A stretch of 64,000 bases of DNA from Pradoshia eiseniae (GTDB lineage: Bacteria; Bacillota; Bacilli; Bacillales; Pradoshiaceae). Of the stretch, positions 35,815-44,241 are shown one piece after another (within the stretch, counting starts at the first letter, position 1; each line of letters opens with the position of its first letter). The stretch is from contig NZ_PKOZ01000001.1 in NCBI RefSeq assembly GCF_002946355.1, positions 372,001 to 436,000 on the forward strand, in the 5' to 3' direction. The translations under genes and the position numbers were made by a program. The notes under the pieces are model-generated. The model ran no database searches. It was not told the DNA's origin and saw nothing but the letters and a program-made list of their open reading frames with translations.

Positions 35815-37047
35815 TTGGAAGGACAAAAGCTATTAATCAATGGAAAGAGACTAAGAGAGACATTGGAGAAGTTCGCGGAATTCGGAAAGACGGAAAATAA
35901 CGGGGTTAGCCGCCTATCCCTAACCGAGGAAGATCGGATGGCCCGTGAGTACTTGCGGGAAAGCTGTGAAGAGCTTGGACTTTCGGTGACCTATGATGAT
36001 CTTGGAAATATGTACGCCACATTAGAGGGAACAGAAGGCGGCCCGCCTATTCTGATTGGATCCCATCTCGACTCCGTGAAGAGGGGCGGACGATTTGACG
36101 GGGTGCTCGGTGTAGCGGCAGGGCTTGAGGTCGTCAGGACAATTGTAGAAAACGACCTGAAACCTCGCTTCCCTATTATAATAGTCAATTTCACAAATGA
36201 GGAAGGGGCTCGTTTTGAGCCTTCCATGATGGCTTCTGGCATCTTATCCGGAAAGTTTGATAAGGAGGTCATGTTTCAAAAGAAGGATGTGAATGGCATA
36301 ACCTTTGGGGAAGCACTGAAGAAGATTGGCTATGATGGTGAAGAAAGTGAGCGCCTGAAAGAAGGGAAGGCATTTTTGGAGCTTCATATTGAGCAAGGGC
36401 CGATCCTAGAGCTGGAATCTATATCGATTGGAATCGTCGGCTGCGTGGTTGGCATGGTTTGTTACGAATGGACCATTAAGGGAGAGGCTGACCATGCTGG
36501 TACCACACCAATGACAATGCGAAAGGATGCCTTATTTACCGCCAATGACATCATTACTGCCATCAGGGAGCAATTAGGAGAGCTTGATGCTGAACTTGTG
36601 TATACGATGGGAAGAATGAATGTCCATCCGAATATTCATACAGTCATCCCCGATTCTGTCATTTTTTCGCTCGAGGCGAGGCATAAGGACCCTGCTGTGA
36701 TGGCAAAGGTCGAAGAAGTTATTAAACAGGTACATGAAAGCTTTAGCGGGCATGACTGTAAGGTGGAGATTAATAAACTGTGGGGGCGGGATACGGTGAT
36801 GTTTGATGACAAGCTATGCGATACGCTTGAAAAAGCTGCGCAAACGCTTGGAGTCTCCTCTAAACAAATGGTAAGCGGAGCGGGTCATGACGCCCAGTTC
36901 ATAGCATCCTACATCCCGACTGCGATGGTTTTCGTGCCTAGTGAAAATGGGAAGAGCCACACGGAAGTAGAACAGACTTCCTGGGAAGAATGCGAGAATG
37001 GTGTGAACGTTTTGCTTGAAGCGGTTATGGAGCTGCAAGCAAACTGA
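35815..37047 (+). CDS. pydC: beta-ureidopropionase / N-carbamoyl amino acid hydrolase (M20 amidase)
   Basis: A 410-residue Zn-dependent amidase of the hydantoinase/carbamoylase family. Seen: GSHLDS (82-87, His84), GGRFDG (Asp95, bridging), FTNEEGARF (Glu129/Glu130), LELHIEQGP (His near 193), GHDAQ (~361) and ENGKSHTE (~378-385, late metal His). The start is TTG 35815 with AGGAG about 11 bases upstream. It converts N-carbamoyl-beta-alanine to beta-alanine, CO2 and ammonia, the third step of the reductive pathway. Operon position supports this over L-carbamoylase or allantoate amidase roles. Confidence 0.88.
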   Translation: MEGQKLLINGKRLRETLEKFAEFGKTENNGVSRLSLTEEDRMAREYLRESCEELGLSVTYDDLGNMYATLEGTEGGPPILIGSHLDSVKRGGRFDGVLGVAAGLEVVRTIVENDLKPRFPIIIVNFTNEEGARFEPSMMASGILSGKFDKEVMFQKKDVNGITFGEALKKIGYDGEESERLKEGKAFLELHIEQGPILELESISIGIVGCVVGMVCYEWTIKGEADHAGTTPMTMRKDALFTANDIITAIREQLGELDAELVYTMGRMNVHPNIHTVIPDSVIFSLEARHKDPAVMAKVEEVIKQVHESFSGHDCKVEINKLWGRDTVMFDDKLCDTLEKAAQTLGVSSKQMVSGAGHDAQFIASYIPTAMVFVPSENGKSHTEVEQTSWEECENGVNVLLEAVMELQAN

Positions 37048-37192
37048 CTATCAGTCATTATCTTCGCAGAGGTCATTGAACCCAAATCATGCTTAAAAGA
37101 CTGAAAGGCAAGTAAAAGTCATGTTGGAACCGGATTACTAATCTCATAAGACTGGCCAGATGTTCGTAATAGAGAGACTAGGAGGGAGCGCA

Positions 37193-38659
37193 ATGTCAAT
37201 GATTAAACAAGAAACGAAAGTTTTGAAGAATTATATAAATGGAGAATGGGTGGAGCCAATCGCGACGAATTCCATCGACGTGCCGAACCCTGCGACAGGC
37301 GAGGTGATTGCAAAGGTACCAATCTCAAATACTGAAGATGTCGAAAAAGCGGTGGCTGCTGCGAAGGAAGCCTTCAAGGAATGGAGGCATGTACCGGTTC
37401 CCAAACGGGCGCGAATTCTCTATAAATACCATTATTTATTGACGGAGCATCATGAAGAGCTGGCTAAACTTGTCGTAGCCGAAAATGGCAAAGCGTACAA
37501 GGAAGCATATGGGGAGGTACAAAGGGGAATTGAATGCGTAGAATTTGCCGCAGGCGCGCCTACCTTAATGATGGGGGAAACCTTGTCCAACATTGCTGAG
37601 GAAATTGATTCGGAGATGTTCCGCTATCCGCATGGGGTGGTCGGCGGGATTGCGCCATTTAATTTTCCGATGATGGTTCCGCTTTGGATGTTCCCGCTTG
37701 CCATCGCTTGCGGTAACACCTTTATCTTGAAGCCATCTGAACGGACGCCGATGCTCGCAAATCGGCTGGCTGAACTGTTCACGGAGGCAGGTGCCCCGCG
37801 TGGTGTCTTAAATGTTGTGCATGGAGCGCATGATGTCGTAAATGGCCTTCTGGACCATGAAGATGTGAAGGCCATTTCCTTCGTCGGCTCCCAGCCTGTT
37901 GCGAAATATGTGTACAGCCGTGCCGCTGCAAATGGAAAGCGTGTACAAGCTCTATCAGGTGCAAAAAATCATCATATTGTCATGCCGGATGCTGACTTAA
38001 AGAAAGCTGCCGGAAATATTATCAGTTCAGCGTTCGGAAGTGCTGGTCAGCGCTGTATGGCTTGCAGTGCTGTCGTGGTTGTCGGTGATGGGGATGAGTT
38101 CGTCAAGGAGCTGAAAAAGCAGGCAGACAATCTGATTGTCGGCAACGGTATGGATGATGAGGTTTTATTAACGCCGGTGATCAGGGAGTCACAGAAGGAA
38201 AAGTTGCTCAACTATATTGAAAGCGGTTTGGAAGAAGGAGCTAAGCTCATCTGTGATGGTAGAAAAGGGACCGATGACTTGAAGGAAGGATATTTCATGG
38301 GTCCAACTATCTTTGATCATGTGAAGCCAGAGATGACCGTCGCCAAGGAGGAAATGTTTGGGCCGATTTTGAGCCTGCTTCGAGCAGAGACGCTTGATGA
38401 AGGATTGGAATTCATCCGCAAATCACGCTATGGAAATGGGGCAACGATTTATACAAAGGATGCCAAGGCGGTTAGGCAATTCCGTGAGGAGGCAGATGCA
38501 GGCATGCTTGGCATTAATGTCGGGGTGCCGGCGACAATGGCCTTCTTCCCATTCTCCGGCTGGAAGGATTCCTTCTATGGTGACCTCCATGTGAACGGCA
38601 AGGACGGGGTCAACTTTTACACGCGCAAGAAAATGATCACGTCACGATTTGATTATTAA
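37193..38659 (+). CDS. mmsA: CoA-acylating malonate/methylmalonate-semialdehyde dehydrogenase
   Basis: A 488-residue aldehyde dehydrogenase. The start is ATG 37193, preceded by AGGAGGGAGC; an earlier in-frame ATG (37160) has no SD. Seen: [11 protein letters not shown] near 146 (typical of MmsA/IolA), [16 protein letters not shown] near 222, [15 protein letters not shown] near 252 and the catalytic Cys in [11 protein letters not shown] near 287. The glutamate of ordinary ALDHs is replaced by the GAKNH motif, as in the CoA-acylating group. Here it should turn malonate semialdehyde from beta-alanine into acetyl-CoA. A 145-base gap separates it from the amidase gene. Confidence 0.88.
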   Translation: MSMIKQETKVLKNYINGEWVEPIATNSIDVPNPATGEVIAKVPISNTEDVEKAVAAAKEAFKEWRHVPVPKRARILYKYHYLLTEHHEELAKLVVAENGKAYKEAYGEVQRGIECVEFAAGAPTLMMGETLSNIAEEIDSEMFRYPHGVVGGIAPFNFPMMVPLWMFPLAIACGNTFILKPSERTPMLANRLAELFTEAGAPRGVLNVVHGAHDVVNGLLDHEDVKAISFVGSQPVAKYVYSRAAANGKRVQALSGAKNHHIVMPDADLKKAAGNIISSAFGSAGQRCMACSAVVVVGDGDEFVKELKKQADNLIVGNGMDDEVLLTPVIRESQKEKLLNYIESGLEEGAKLICDGRKGTDDLKEGYFMGPTIFDHVKPEMTVAKEEMFGPILSLLRAETLDEGLEFIRKSRYGNGATIYTKDAKAVRQFREEADAGMLGINVGVPATMAFFPFSGWKDSFYGDLHVNGKDGVNFYTRKKMITSRFDY

Positions 38660-38676
38660 GGGAAGGGGGAAAAGAG

Positions 38677-40029
38677 ATGACAGAGGTGAAGGAAGAGGCT
38701 GGCTTGCTGGCAAAGGACCGTGACTATGTATGGCACTCGATGAAACCGTACAGCCCGGAAGCCACCGTTATTGCAGATGAGGCAAAGGGCTGCTGGGTAA
38801 CGGATGCTGACGGAAACCGGCTGCTTGATGCGATGTCAGGTCTATGGTGTGTGAATGTCGGGTATGGACGGGAGGAATTGGCGGAAGCTGCCTACGAGCA
38901 GCTGAAACGATTGTCGTATTTCCCCCTCAGTCAAAGCCATGGACCGGCGATTGCTCTAGCTGAGAAGCTAAATGAGATGCTTGGGGGAGATTATGTTATC
39001 TTCTTCTCCAACAGTGGATCTGAGGCGAATGAGGCAGCCTTCAAAATTGCGCGGCAATATCATCAGCAAAGGGGTGAGCATGGCCGTTATAAATTCATCT
39101 CGCGCTATCGTTCCTATCATGGCAATTCCATGGGAGCGCTGGCCGCAACAGGTCAGGCACAGCGAAAATACAAATATGAGCCGCTCGCACCAGGCTTCAT
39201 CCATGTGGCTCCGCCTGATTCCTACCGTTCGCCGGAGAAGCAGGACAGTAAGCCTGTTGATTTACAATCGGTTCAGGAAATGGATCGGGTCATGACATGG
39301 GAGCTTGGCGAAACGATTGCTGGAGTTATCATGGAGCCGATCATTACAGGCGGAGGAGTACTTATGCCCCCTGACGGCTATATGGCCGGTGTCAAGGAAG
39401 TGTGCGAGAAGCACGGCGCTTTGCTGATCGTTGATGAGGTAATCTGCGGCTTCGGTCGGACCGGAGAACCATTCGGCTTTATGAATTACGGAGCGAAGCC
39501 TGATATCATCACGATGGCGAAGGGAATCACGAGCGCTTATCTTCCATTGTCAGCGACGGCTGTTAAGAAAGAAATTTACGAAGCATTCAAAGGGTCAGAT
39601 GAATATGATTATTTCCGGCATGTTAATACATTCGGCGGAAACCCTGCCGCTTGTGCGCTCGCTTTGAAGAATCTTGAAATCTTGGAACAAGAGGGCATGT
39701 ATGAACGCTCTAAAAAGCTAGGTCTCCAATTAAAGGAAAGCCTTGAAAAAGCAATCGGTGAACATTCCAATGTCGGCAATATTCGCGGTAAGGGTTTGCT
39801 TATCGGAATAGAGCTTGTTCAGGATAAAGAAACAAAGGAGCCCCTCGATGTCAGTCTAGTCAATCAAATCATTGGCGGCTGCAAGAAAAAAGGTGTGTTG
39901 ATCGGGAAGAATGGAGCAACGGTCGCAGGATACAATAATGTACTGACCTTGGCGCCGCCGCTTTGCGTGAGTGAGGATGAGCTTGGACTGATTGTACGAG
40001 TGGTTTCGGAGGAGATTTCGAGAATTTAA
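38677..40029 (+). CDS. class III omega-aminotransferase, probable beta-alanine:pyruvate transaminase
   Basis: A 450-residue PLP enzyme. Seen: GLWCVNVGYGREELAEAA near 51, FFSNSGSEANEAAFKIAR near 109 (phosphate-binding), YRSYHGNSMGA near 145, VDEVICGFGRTG near 253 (Asp to the pyridine nitrogen) and TMAKGITSAYLP near 283 with the Schiff-base Lys. HVNTFGGNPAACA follows. These match the omega-amino acid:pyruvate aminotransferases. It would convert beta-alanine to malonate semialdehyde, feeding the dehydrogenase encoded 17 bases upstream. A strong terminator follows at 40040. Confidence 0.88.
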   Translation: MTEVKEEAGLLAKDRDYVWHSMKPYSPEATVIADEAKGCWVTDADGNRLLDAMSGLWCVNVGYGREELAEAAYEQLKRLSYFPLSQSHGPAIALAEKLNEMLGGDYVIFFSNSGSEANEAAFKIARQYHQQRGEHGRYKFISRYRSYHGNSMGALAATGQAQRKYKYEPLAPGFIHVAPPDSYRSPEKQDSKPVDLQSVQEMDRVMTWELGETIAGVIMEPIITGGGVLMPPDGYMAGVKEVCEKHGALLIVDEVICGFGRTGEPFGFMNYGAKPDIITMAKGITSAYLPLSATAVKKEIYEAFKGSDEYDYFRHVNTFGGNPAACALALKNLEILEQEGMYERSKKLGLQLKESLEKAIGEHSNVGNIRGKGLLIGIELVQDKETKEPLDVSLVNQIIGGCKKKGVLIGKNGATVAGYNNVLTLAPPLCVSEDELGLIVRVVSEEISRI

Positions 40030-40039
40030 ATAATAGTTG

Positions 40040-40070
40040 AAGGACCCCTGATTTGATAGGGGTCCTTTTT
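40040..40070 (+). terminator. terminator of the pyrimidine catabolic operon
   Basis: AAGGACCCCT and AGGGGTCCTT pair perfectly (10 bp) with an 8-base loop and continue into T residues. Confidence 0.92.
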
Positions 40071-40140
40071 AATTTGCTGGTTTGAATAAATAACCCTCTT
40101 TATCAAAAACTAACCCTTACATGAAAGGGGGAGAATATAA

Positions 40141-40908
40141 ATGAAATATGGATATATCGGCCCAGAGACCCATTCAGGGCAGATTGAGCAGAAAAAAGGC
40201 CGCAATATAACGGGTTTTTCGGTTGGAATCCTCTATACAGATGAAAATAATTATCCGGTCATTCCAGGGAATGTGGCCAATTATTCCAGTTATCCATTTC
40301 CAGTCCATTATAAATTAGTTCCTGGCTGTACGGGTCAGCGCCTATTGAATGGAGATCCGGCTTTGGAAAAGGGCATCATCGAGGCGGCCTTGCAGCTGCA
40401 AAGTGAAGGGGCGAAGGTCATATCAAGTGCGTGCGGTTTTTTCGGGAATTTCCAAGCTCAAACAGCGAGTGCCCTTGATATCCCTGTTTATCTATCCAGC
40501 CTGGTGCAGCTGAATATGATTCAAATTGGCTTAAAGCCTGGGCAAAAGATTGGCATCCTGACCGCCTATGAAAAAGGATTGACCAACTCACTGCTAAAAA
40601 GCTGCGGGATAACGGATGAGTCGAACTTAATCATTGGAGACTTAAGCAAGGGAGAAGAGTTTTCGACCATTACTAACGGCGCAAGCGCCTTTCATAATGA
40701 GAGGCTGCGAGCTGAAGTCGTGCAGAAAGCAGTTGAGATTACAGAAAAACACCCAGAGATTGGAGCTATCCTCTTAGAATGCAGCGACCTGCCCCCTTAC
40801 GCTTTTCATGTCCAGCAAGCAGTGCAGTTGCCTGTATTTGATTTCATGACGCTCATTCGCTGGGCGCATGATGCGAATAGTCAGCGTTCTTATTATGGGT
40901 TTATTTAA
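40141..40908 (+). CDS. Asp/Glu/hydantoin racemase-superfamily protein
   Basis: A 255-residue protein with two cysteines in the positions typical of cofactor-independent racemases: Cys99 in SSACGFFG and Cys219 or so in LLECSDLPPY. A KIGILTAY segment opens the second lobe. The superfamily includes aspartate, glutamate and hydantoin racemases and maleate isomerases. The ATG follows GAAAGGGGGAGAATATAA. It has its own leader after the operon terminator but directly follows the pyrimidine genes, so a hydantoin or carbamoyl amino acid substrate is an attractive guess. It is not proven. Confidence 0.78.
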   Translation: MKYGYIGPETHSGQIEQKKGRNITGFSVGILYTDENNYPVIPGNVANYSSYPFPVHYKLVPGCTGQRLLNGDPALEKGIIEAALQLQSEGAKVISSACGFFGNFQAQTASALDIPVYLSSLVQLNMIQIGLKPGQKIGILTAYEKGLTNSLLKSCGITDESNLIIGDLSKGEEFSTITNGASAFHNERLRAEVVQKAVEITEKHPEIGAILLECSDLPPYAFHVQQAVQLPVFDFMTLIRWAHDANSQRSYYGFI

Positions 40909-40916
40909 TGTCCCAA

Positions 40917-40941
40917 GAGACGGGCATAAAATGTCCGTCTC
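40917..40941. terminator. hairpin between convergent racemase and MFS genes
   Basis: GAGACGGGCAT and ATGTCCGTCTC form an 11-bp stem with one G-T pair and a 3-base loop. The T-run is weak on either side, but the position between two convergent stops suits a bidirectional terminator. Confidence 0.6.
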
Positions 40942-40990
40942 ATATTAGTGTGCATGATTTACTATCTATATGCAGCTCCTTTTACTTCAA

Positions 40991-42259
40991 TTAGTTGGTT
41001 TCTCTTGCTTGTATTTCTTTTGGGTACTCGCCAATCGGGAATGTTTCATGATTAATTTTACTTGCTTCAGGCAGGTTTCTTAGTCTGGCATTCATTAACC
41101 AGATTAAACCTGCTATTAGGCTGCCTGCTCCCGTTAACATAAACATTATCTCGTTATTAACCGCTGTCGTGAAAAAACCACCTATCAATGATCCGAAGGG
41201 TAAAGATAGGGCACTAAGACTATAGCTTGCTGAGGTAACTCGTCCAAGCAGTTCATTTGGAATAATAATTTGATTAAGCGTCCCAAAGAAGATGTTTAGG
41301 TATCCGATTGGTATCCATGCAAGTCCAAATAACAATACGCTGAGAATAGTATTAGGGACAAGAGCAGAGAAAACCCATAAACATGTAGTTAAGAAATACC
41401 CGTATATGGTTAACCTTCCAACTTTAAATTTTCCTAGTTTCTGTACAGCCCATGCACCAAGCAATAATCCAGCAGAGATACTTGTTAAATAATATCCGTA
41501 TATATGAGCGCCCCCTTTTTCTTCTGCAAAGGACGGTAAAAGGGCATAAGTTGCACCGATAGTAAAGTTGATAGCTATTGCTCCTGCCAAAAGAGGAAGC
41601 AATGCCTTGAATACGAGTGACAGGCCTTCTGATAATTCTTTTATGTATGTATGATACGAATGTTTCACAGGTGTATTGTCTATTGGAAGATGAGAAAGTT
41701 TTAAAAGACTAAATATCATTGCGCAGGTGGCAAAAGTGATGGAGTCGACCAAGAATAAAGAGATGGCACCAATCAAAGCTACAAGTATGCCCGCAAAGGC
41801 GTTAAAGATAAGATCGATTCCTTGATAAGCAAACGAAAAATAGGTATTGCCTTTTAGTAAGTCCTCTTTCTTGAGCACTAAAGGCAAGAGTTTATTCTGA
41901 GTTGGATAAGAGAACTGTTCGATGATAGCGATAAGGGGCATGATGATGAGCAAAAACTGTATGGTTAATAGATTGAAAAAATAAGCGCAAGGGATCATGA
42001 GCAGAAGGATACATTGTAACAACTGAGTACAAGTGAGGATTTTCTTGGGGTGCCACCTATCAATGAAGGGACCGAATAAAAATTGAAGAACTTTGGGAAA
42101 TAAAATCAAGAAACCCGCTAAACCAGAATAAAAAGCGCTTCCGCCAAGGTCATAGACTAGCCATGTGGCGGCTATGTAATATAGGCTGTCCCCAATATTC
42201 GTAATGATTCTACCTAATAAAAGCCAGGAAAAGTTTTTGTTTGCTCGGAAGAAATTCAT
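40991..42259 (-). CDS. MFS transporter, probable drug/toxin efflux
   Basis: A 422-residue major facilitator with about 12 spans. Seen: an N-terminal RIITNIGDSLYYIAATWLVYDL, the loop 2-3 motif GPFIDRWHPKKIL (G-x-x-x-D-R) and a second-half ELLGRVTSASYSLSAL. These are features of the macrolide-efflux-like branch common in Bacillus. The neighbouring upstream gene on the same strand encodes an ArsR-like repressor. A perfect inverted repeat (42278-42297) lies just before this gene's start, consistent with substrate-inducible efflux. The substrate is unknown. Confidence 0.85.
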   Translation of the reverse strand: MNFFRANKNFSWLLLGRIITNIGDSLYYIAATWLVYDLGGSAFYSGLAGFLILFPKVLQFLFGPFIDRWHPKKILTCTQLLQCILLLMIPCAYFFNLLTIQFLLIIMPLIAIIEQFSYPTQNKLLPLVLKKEDLLKGNTYFSFAYQGIDLIFNAFAGILVALIGAISLFLVDSITFATCAMIFSLLKLSHLPIDNTPVKHSYHTYIKELSEGLSLVFKALLPLLAGAIAINFTIGATYALLPSFAEEKGGAHIYGYYLTSISAGLLLGAWAVQKLGKFKVGRLTIYGYFLTTCLWVFSALVPNTILSVLLFGLAWIPIGYLNIFFGTLNQIIIPNELLGRVTSASYSLSALSLPFGSLIGGFFTTAVNNEIMFMLTGAGSLIAGLIWLMNARLRNLPEASKINHETFPIGEYPKEIQARETN

Positions 42260-42277
42260 ATTTAATCTCCTTAAAAA

Positions 42278-42297
42278 TTATTTAATCGGTTAAATAA
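42278..42297. promoter_or_regulatory. operator before the MFS gene
   Basis: TTATTTAA-TCGG-TTAAATAA is a perfect 8+8 inverted repeat, 18 bases before the MFS start codon. A related site with the same CGGTTAAA half lies before the ArsR-like gene at 42970-42992. Both are likely targets of that regulator. Confidence 0.62.
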
Positions 42298-42325
42298 AAA
42301 CTGACTGTTGGTGATAAAAAAAGAA

Positions 42326-42949
42326 TCAATCTTGATTCTTTTCTTTCTCCTTATATCGATCCATGGATGGCTCATCAATCTGCAGGGCAGTAGTGGAAAC
42401 AAAGTACACCTTACTGTCAGGATTCTTTTCAGCGTCCTTTGCCAAGCTAGTTAATTCGTTCATCAAATTATGGTATTTTTTAACCCATGCTTGAAATTGC
42501 ACCCTTGTTGCAGTGAATTCCCAAAGTGAACCGACAAAATTCCATTCGGAAGGGTCTTCTGAAGCTTTATCCATGATAAAGGATTCCTCGGGAGCAGACA
42601 GGATATGTTTTTTAGATCGTTCATTCATTTGTAAGATTAACTGCCTGGCAGATTCGCTAACCTCTTTATATGGTAATAGTTGATCGGCCGGTATAAATCC
42701 GGCGGCGACTGATTGATAGAACTTCTGGATGATTCCGTTCTTTTCCTCGGTATATACGATTTCAATTAACCCGTTTTTTTCTAAGTCCTTAATATGATAA
42801 TGAATCTTGGCTCGTGACATGCCGAAATGCTCGGATAATTGCTGGCCTGTATAAGGTTTTTCCATGAGACGCATCATAATCTCTGCCCGAAAAGGATCGG
42901 ATAGGGCTTTGATTTGGCTGAAATCCGTCAAGGTTAACATGGGTTTCAT
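42326..42949 (-). CDS. ArsR-like winged-helix transcriptional regulator
   Basis: A 207-residue protein. Its N-terminal ~85 residues form a winged helix: FSQIKALSDPFRAEIMMRL, then TGQQLSEHFGMSRAKIHYHIKDLEKNGLI with the recognition helix, then a wing with EEKNGIIQKFY. The longer C-terminal part is helical and probably binds the inducer or forms the dimer. It lies directly upstream of the MFS gene on the same strand with 66 bases between. Two related AT-rich palindromes flank it, so local autoregulated repression is likely. ATG 42949 has GAGCG upstream, a modest SD. Confidence 0.83.
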   Translation of the reverse strand: MKPMLTLTDFSQIKALSDPFRAEIMMRLMEKPYTGQQLSEHFGMSRAKIHYHIKDLEKNGLIEIVYTEEKNGIIQKFYQSVAAGFIPADQLLPYKEVSESARQLILQMNERSKKHILSAPEESFIMDKASEDPSEWNFVGSLWEFTATRVQFQAWVKKYHNLMNELTSLAKDAEKNPDSKVYFVSTTALQIDEPSMDRYKEKEKNQD

Positions 42950-42969
42950 TTTTTCGCTCCTCTGTTATA

Positions 42970-42992
42970 TATTTTTATTCGGTTAAAAATAA
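42970..42992. promoter_or_regulatory. operator-like repeat before the ArsR-family gene
   Basis: TATTTTTATTCGGTTAAAAA, followed by ATAA, has the same layout as the MFS operator: AT-rich arms around TCGGTTAAA. The palindrome is less perfect. It lies about 20 bases upstream of the regulator's start codon. Confidence 0.5.
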
Positions 42993-43099
42993 TTTAACTA
43001 TATGGTAAACTATGTAAAATAATTAATCAATATGTTTTTTATTTTCCATATATTATTGAAAAAGATACAAGATTTTGATAAGGTAAAACCAATCAAATG

Positions 43100-43184
43100 A
43101 TTTGCAGGGGGACTCTTAGGAGTTGAGAAGGTAGAACCTGACCCTTAGAACCTGACTTAGTTAACACTAGCGTAGGGAGCAAAG
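43100..43184 (+). ncRNA. TPP riboswitch, first of a tandem pair
   Basis: A THI-element. Seen: the P1 closing helix ATTTGC/GCAAA(G), GGGGGACTC, the TTGAGAAGG pyrimidine-sensor side, ACCCTTAGAACCTGA and the late GTTAACACTAGCGTAGGGA. These are the conserved core in the correct order. It is followed 30 bases on by its own terminator (43214-43250), so it is a complete off-switch. In high thiamine pyrophosphate it should stop transcription before thiMDE. Confidence 0.93.
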
Positions 43185-43213
43185 TATAACACGCCTTAAT
43201 TTGTGTATATTTT

Positions 43214-43250
43214 AGCTCTCCATCTATTATTTGGAGAGCTTTATTTGTTT
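43214..43250 (+). terminator. terminator of the first TPP riboswitch
   Basis: AGCTCTCCA and TGGAGAGCT pair perfectly (9 bp) around a 9-base loop, followed by TTATTTGTTT. Transcripts that escape here meet the second riboswitch. Confidence 0.85.
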
Positions 43251-43269
43251 CCTAAAACTAAATAATTTG

Positions 43270-43354
43270 ATTGCGGGGGGACTCTTATGGAGTTGAGAAG
43301 GTTAAAACCTGACCCTTAGAACCTGTCTTAGTTAATACTGGCGTAGGGAGCAAT
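43270..43354 (+). ncRNA. TPP riboswitch, second of a tandem pair
   Basis: The same architecture as the first copy: P1 ATTGC/GCAAT, GGGGGGACTC, TTGAGAAGG, ACCCTTAGAACCTG and GTTAATACTGGCGTAGGGA. The two core regions are nearly identical, differing mainly in short insertions around the P3 side and at GACTTAG versus GTCTTAG. That suggests a duplication. It is followed by a second terminator (43380-43421) and then thiM. Confidence 0.93.
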
Positions 43355-43379
43355 AAACATCAGAAGCGATTCTGATGCT

Positions 43380-43421
43380 AGGCCCTTCTATTCTTGCTAG
43401 TGAGATAGAGGGGCTTTTTCT
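43380..43421 (+). terminator. terminator of the second TPP riboswitch
   Basis: AGGCCCTTCTAT pairs with ATAGAGGGGCTT (12 bp with two G-T pairs), followed by TTTTCTTTC. A small CAGAA/TTCTG hairpin at 43361-43374 may take part in switching. It sits about 35 bases before the thiM start. Confidence 0.8.
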
Positions 43422-43455
43422 TTCTTGCGTCCATCGACAAAATGGAGGAGAGAAG

Positions 43456-44241
43456 ATGAACTATTTATTTGAAGGAACAACTGTATTCACACAAGTCCGG
43501 GATAGGAATCCACTCATTCATTGCATCACGAATTATGTAGCGGCCAATCTCCAGGCAAATGGACTGCTTGCGATTGGGGCATCACCGGTTATGGCGGATG
43601 GACCGGATGAGGTGGAGGAGATTGTCGAAGTGGCATCGGCGCTTTCCATCAATATCGGCACCCTTAATCCGCAGATGAGGCGGGCGATGCTGAAAGCGGG
43701 CAAGGCTGCCAATAAGAGGGGAATGCCTGTACTGCTTGACCCGGTCGCTGTCGGGGCTGCCACGTATAGGAAGGAAGCAGTAAGAGAGTTACTTCAAGAG
43801 GTTCATATTGATGCCATTCGCTGTAATCTTGGCGAGCTCGCTGCACTCGTGGGAGCTGAGTGGGAGCAAAAGGGAGTGGACAGCGGCACGGGAGCCATTC
43901 ATCTGGAAAGGGAGGCAAAAAAGGTAGCATTGGAACATGGATGCCTAGTTATTGTGACCGGAGAGAAGGATTATCTCACGGACGGTGAACGAGAACGCTG
44001 GGTAGAGGGCGGACATGAGATGATTACTCAAGTCACGGGCAGCGGGTGCTTACTCAGCTCTGTTTGCACAGCCATCCTGGCATCATGTGACAGTCATCGA
44101 TTAGACAGGCTTGCTGAAGGACTGTTCCTGTATAAAAAAGCAAGTGAGGAAGCCTATCAAACAAGTCCTTATCCAGCTTCTTTTCAAGCTGCCTTTTTGG
44201 ATCGATTATTTGTCCATGCGAGCGGGAGGGGGGAAGCATGA
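43456..44241 (+). CDS. thiM: hydroxyethylthiazole kinase
   Basis: A 261-residue ThiM. ATG 43456 is chosen because GGAGGAGAG stands just before it and it lies after the riboswitch terminator; an upstream in-frame ATG (43375) would fall inside that terminator. Seen: PLIHCITNYVAANLQANGLLA near 18, ASPVMAD near 41, LDPVAVGA near 98 and VTGSGCLLSS near 194 with the catalytic Cys/Gly loop. It phosphorylates the thiazole moiety for thiamine salvage. It overlaps thiD by four bases. Control is by the two TPP riboswitches upstream. Confidence 0.95.
   Translation: MNYLFEGTTVFTQVRDRNPLIHCITNYVAANLQANGLLAIGASPVMADGPDEVEEIVEVASALSINIGTLNPQMRRAMLKAGKAANKRGMPVLLDPVAVGAATYRKEAVRELLQEVHIDAIRCNLGELAALVGAEWEQKGVDSGTGAIHLEREAKKVALEHGCLVIVTGEKDYLTDGERERWVEGGHEMITQVTGSGCLLSSVCTAILASCDSHRLDRLAEGLFLYKKASEEAYQTSPYPASFQAAFLDRLFVHASGRGEA

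Noticed and set aside
42950-43460. Search for a CRISPR array or mobile-element repeat in the duplicated riboswitch region
   Set aside because: The two repeats are full TPP aptamers with terminators, not short direct repeats with spacers, and no transposase is near.
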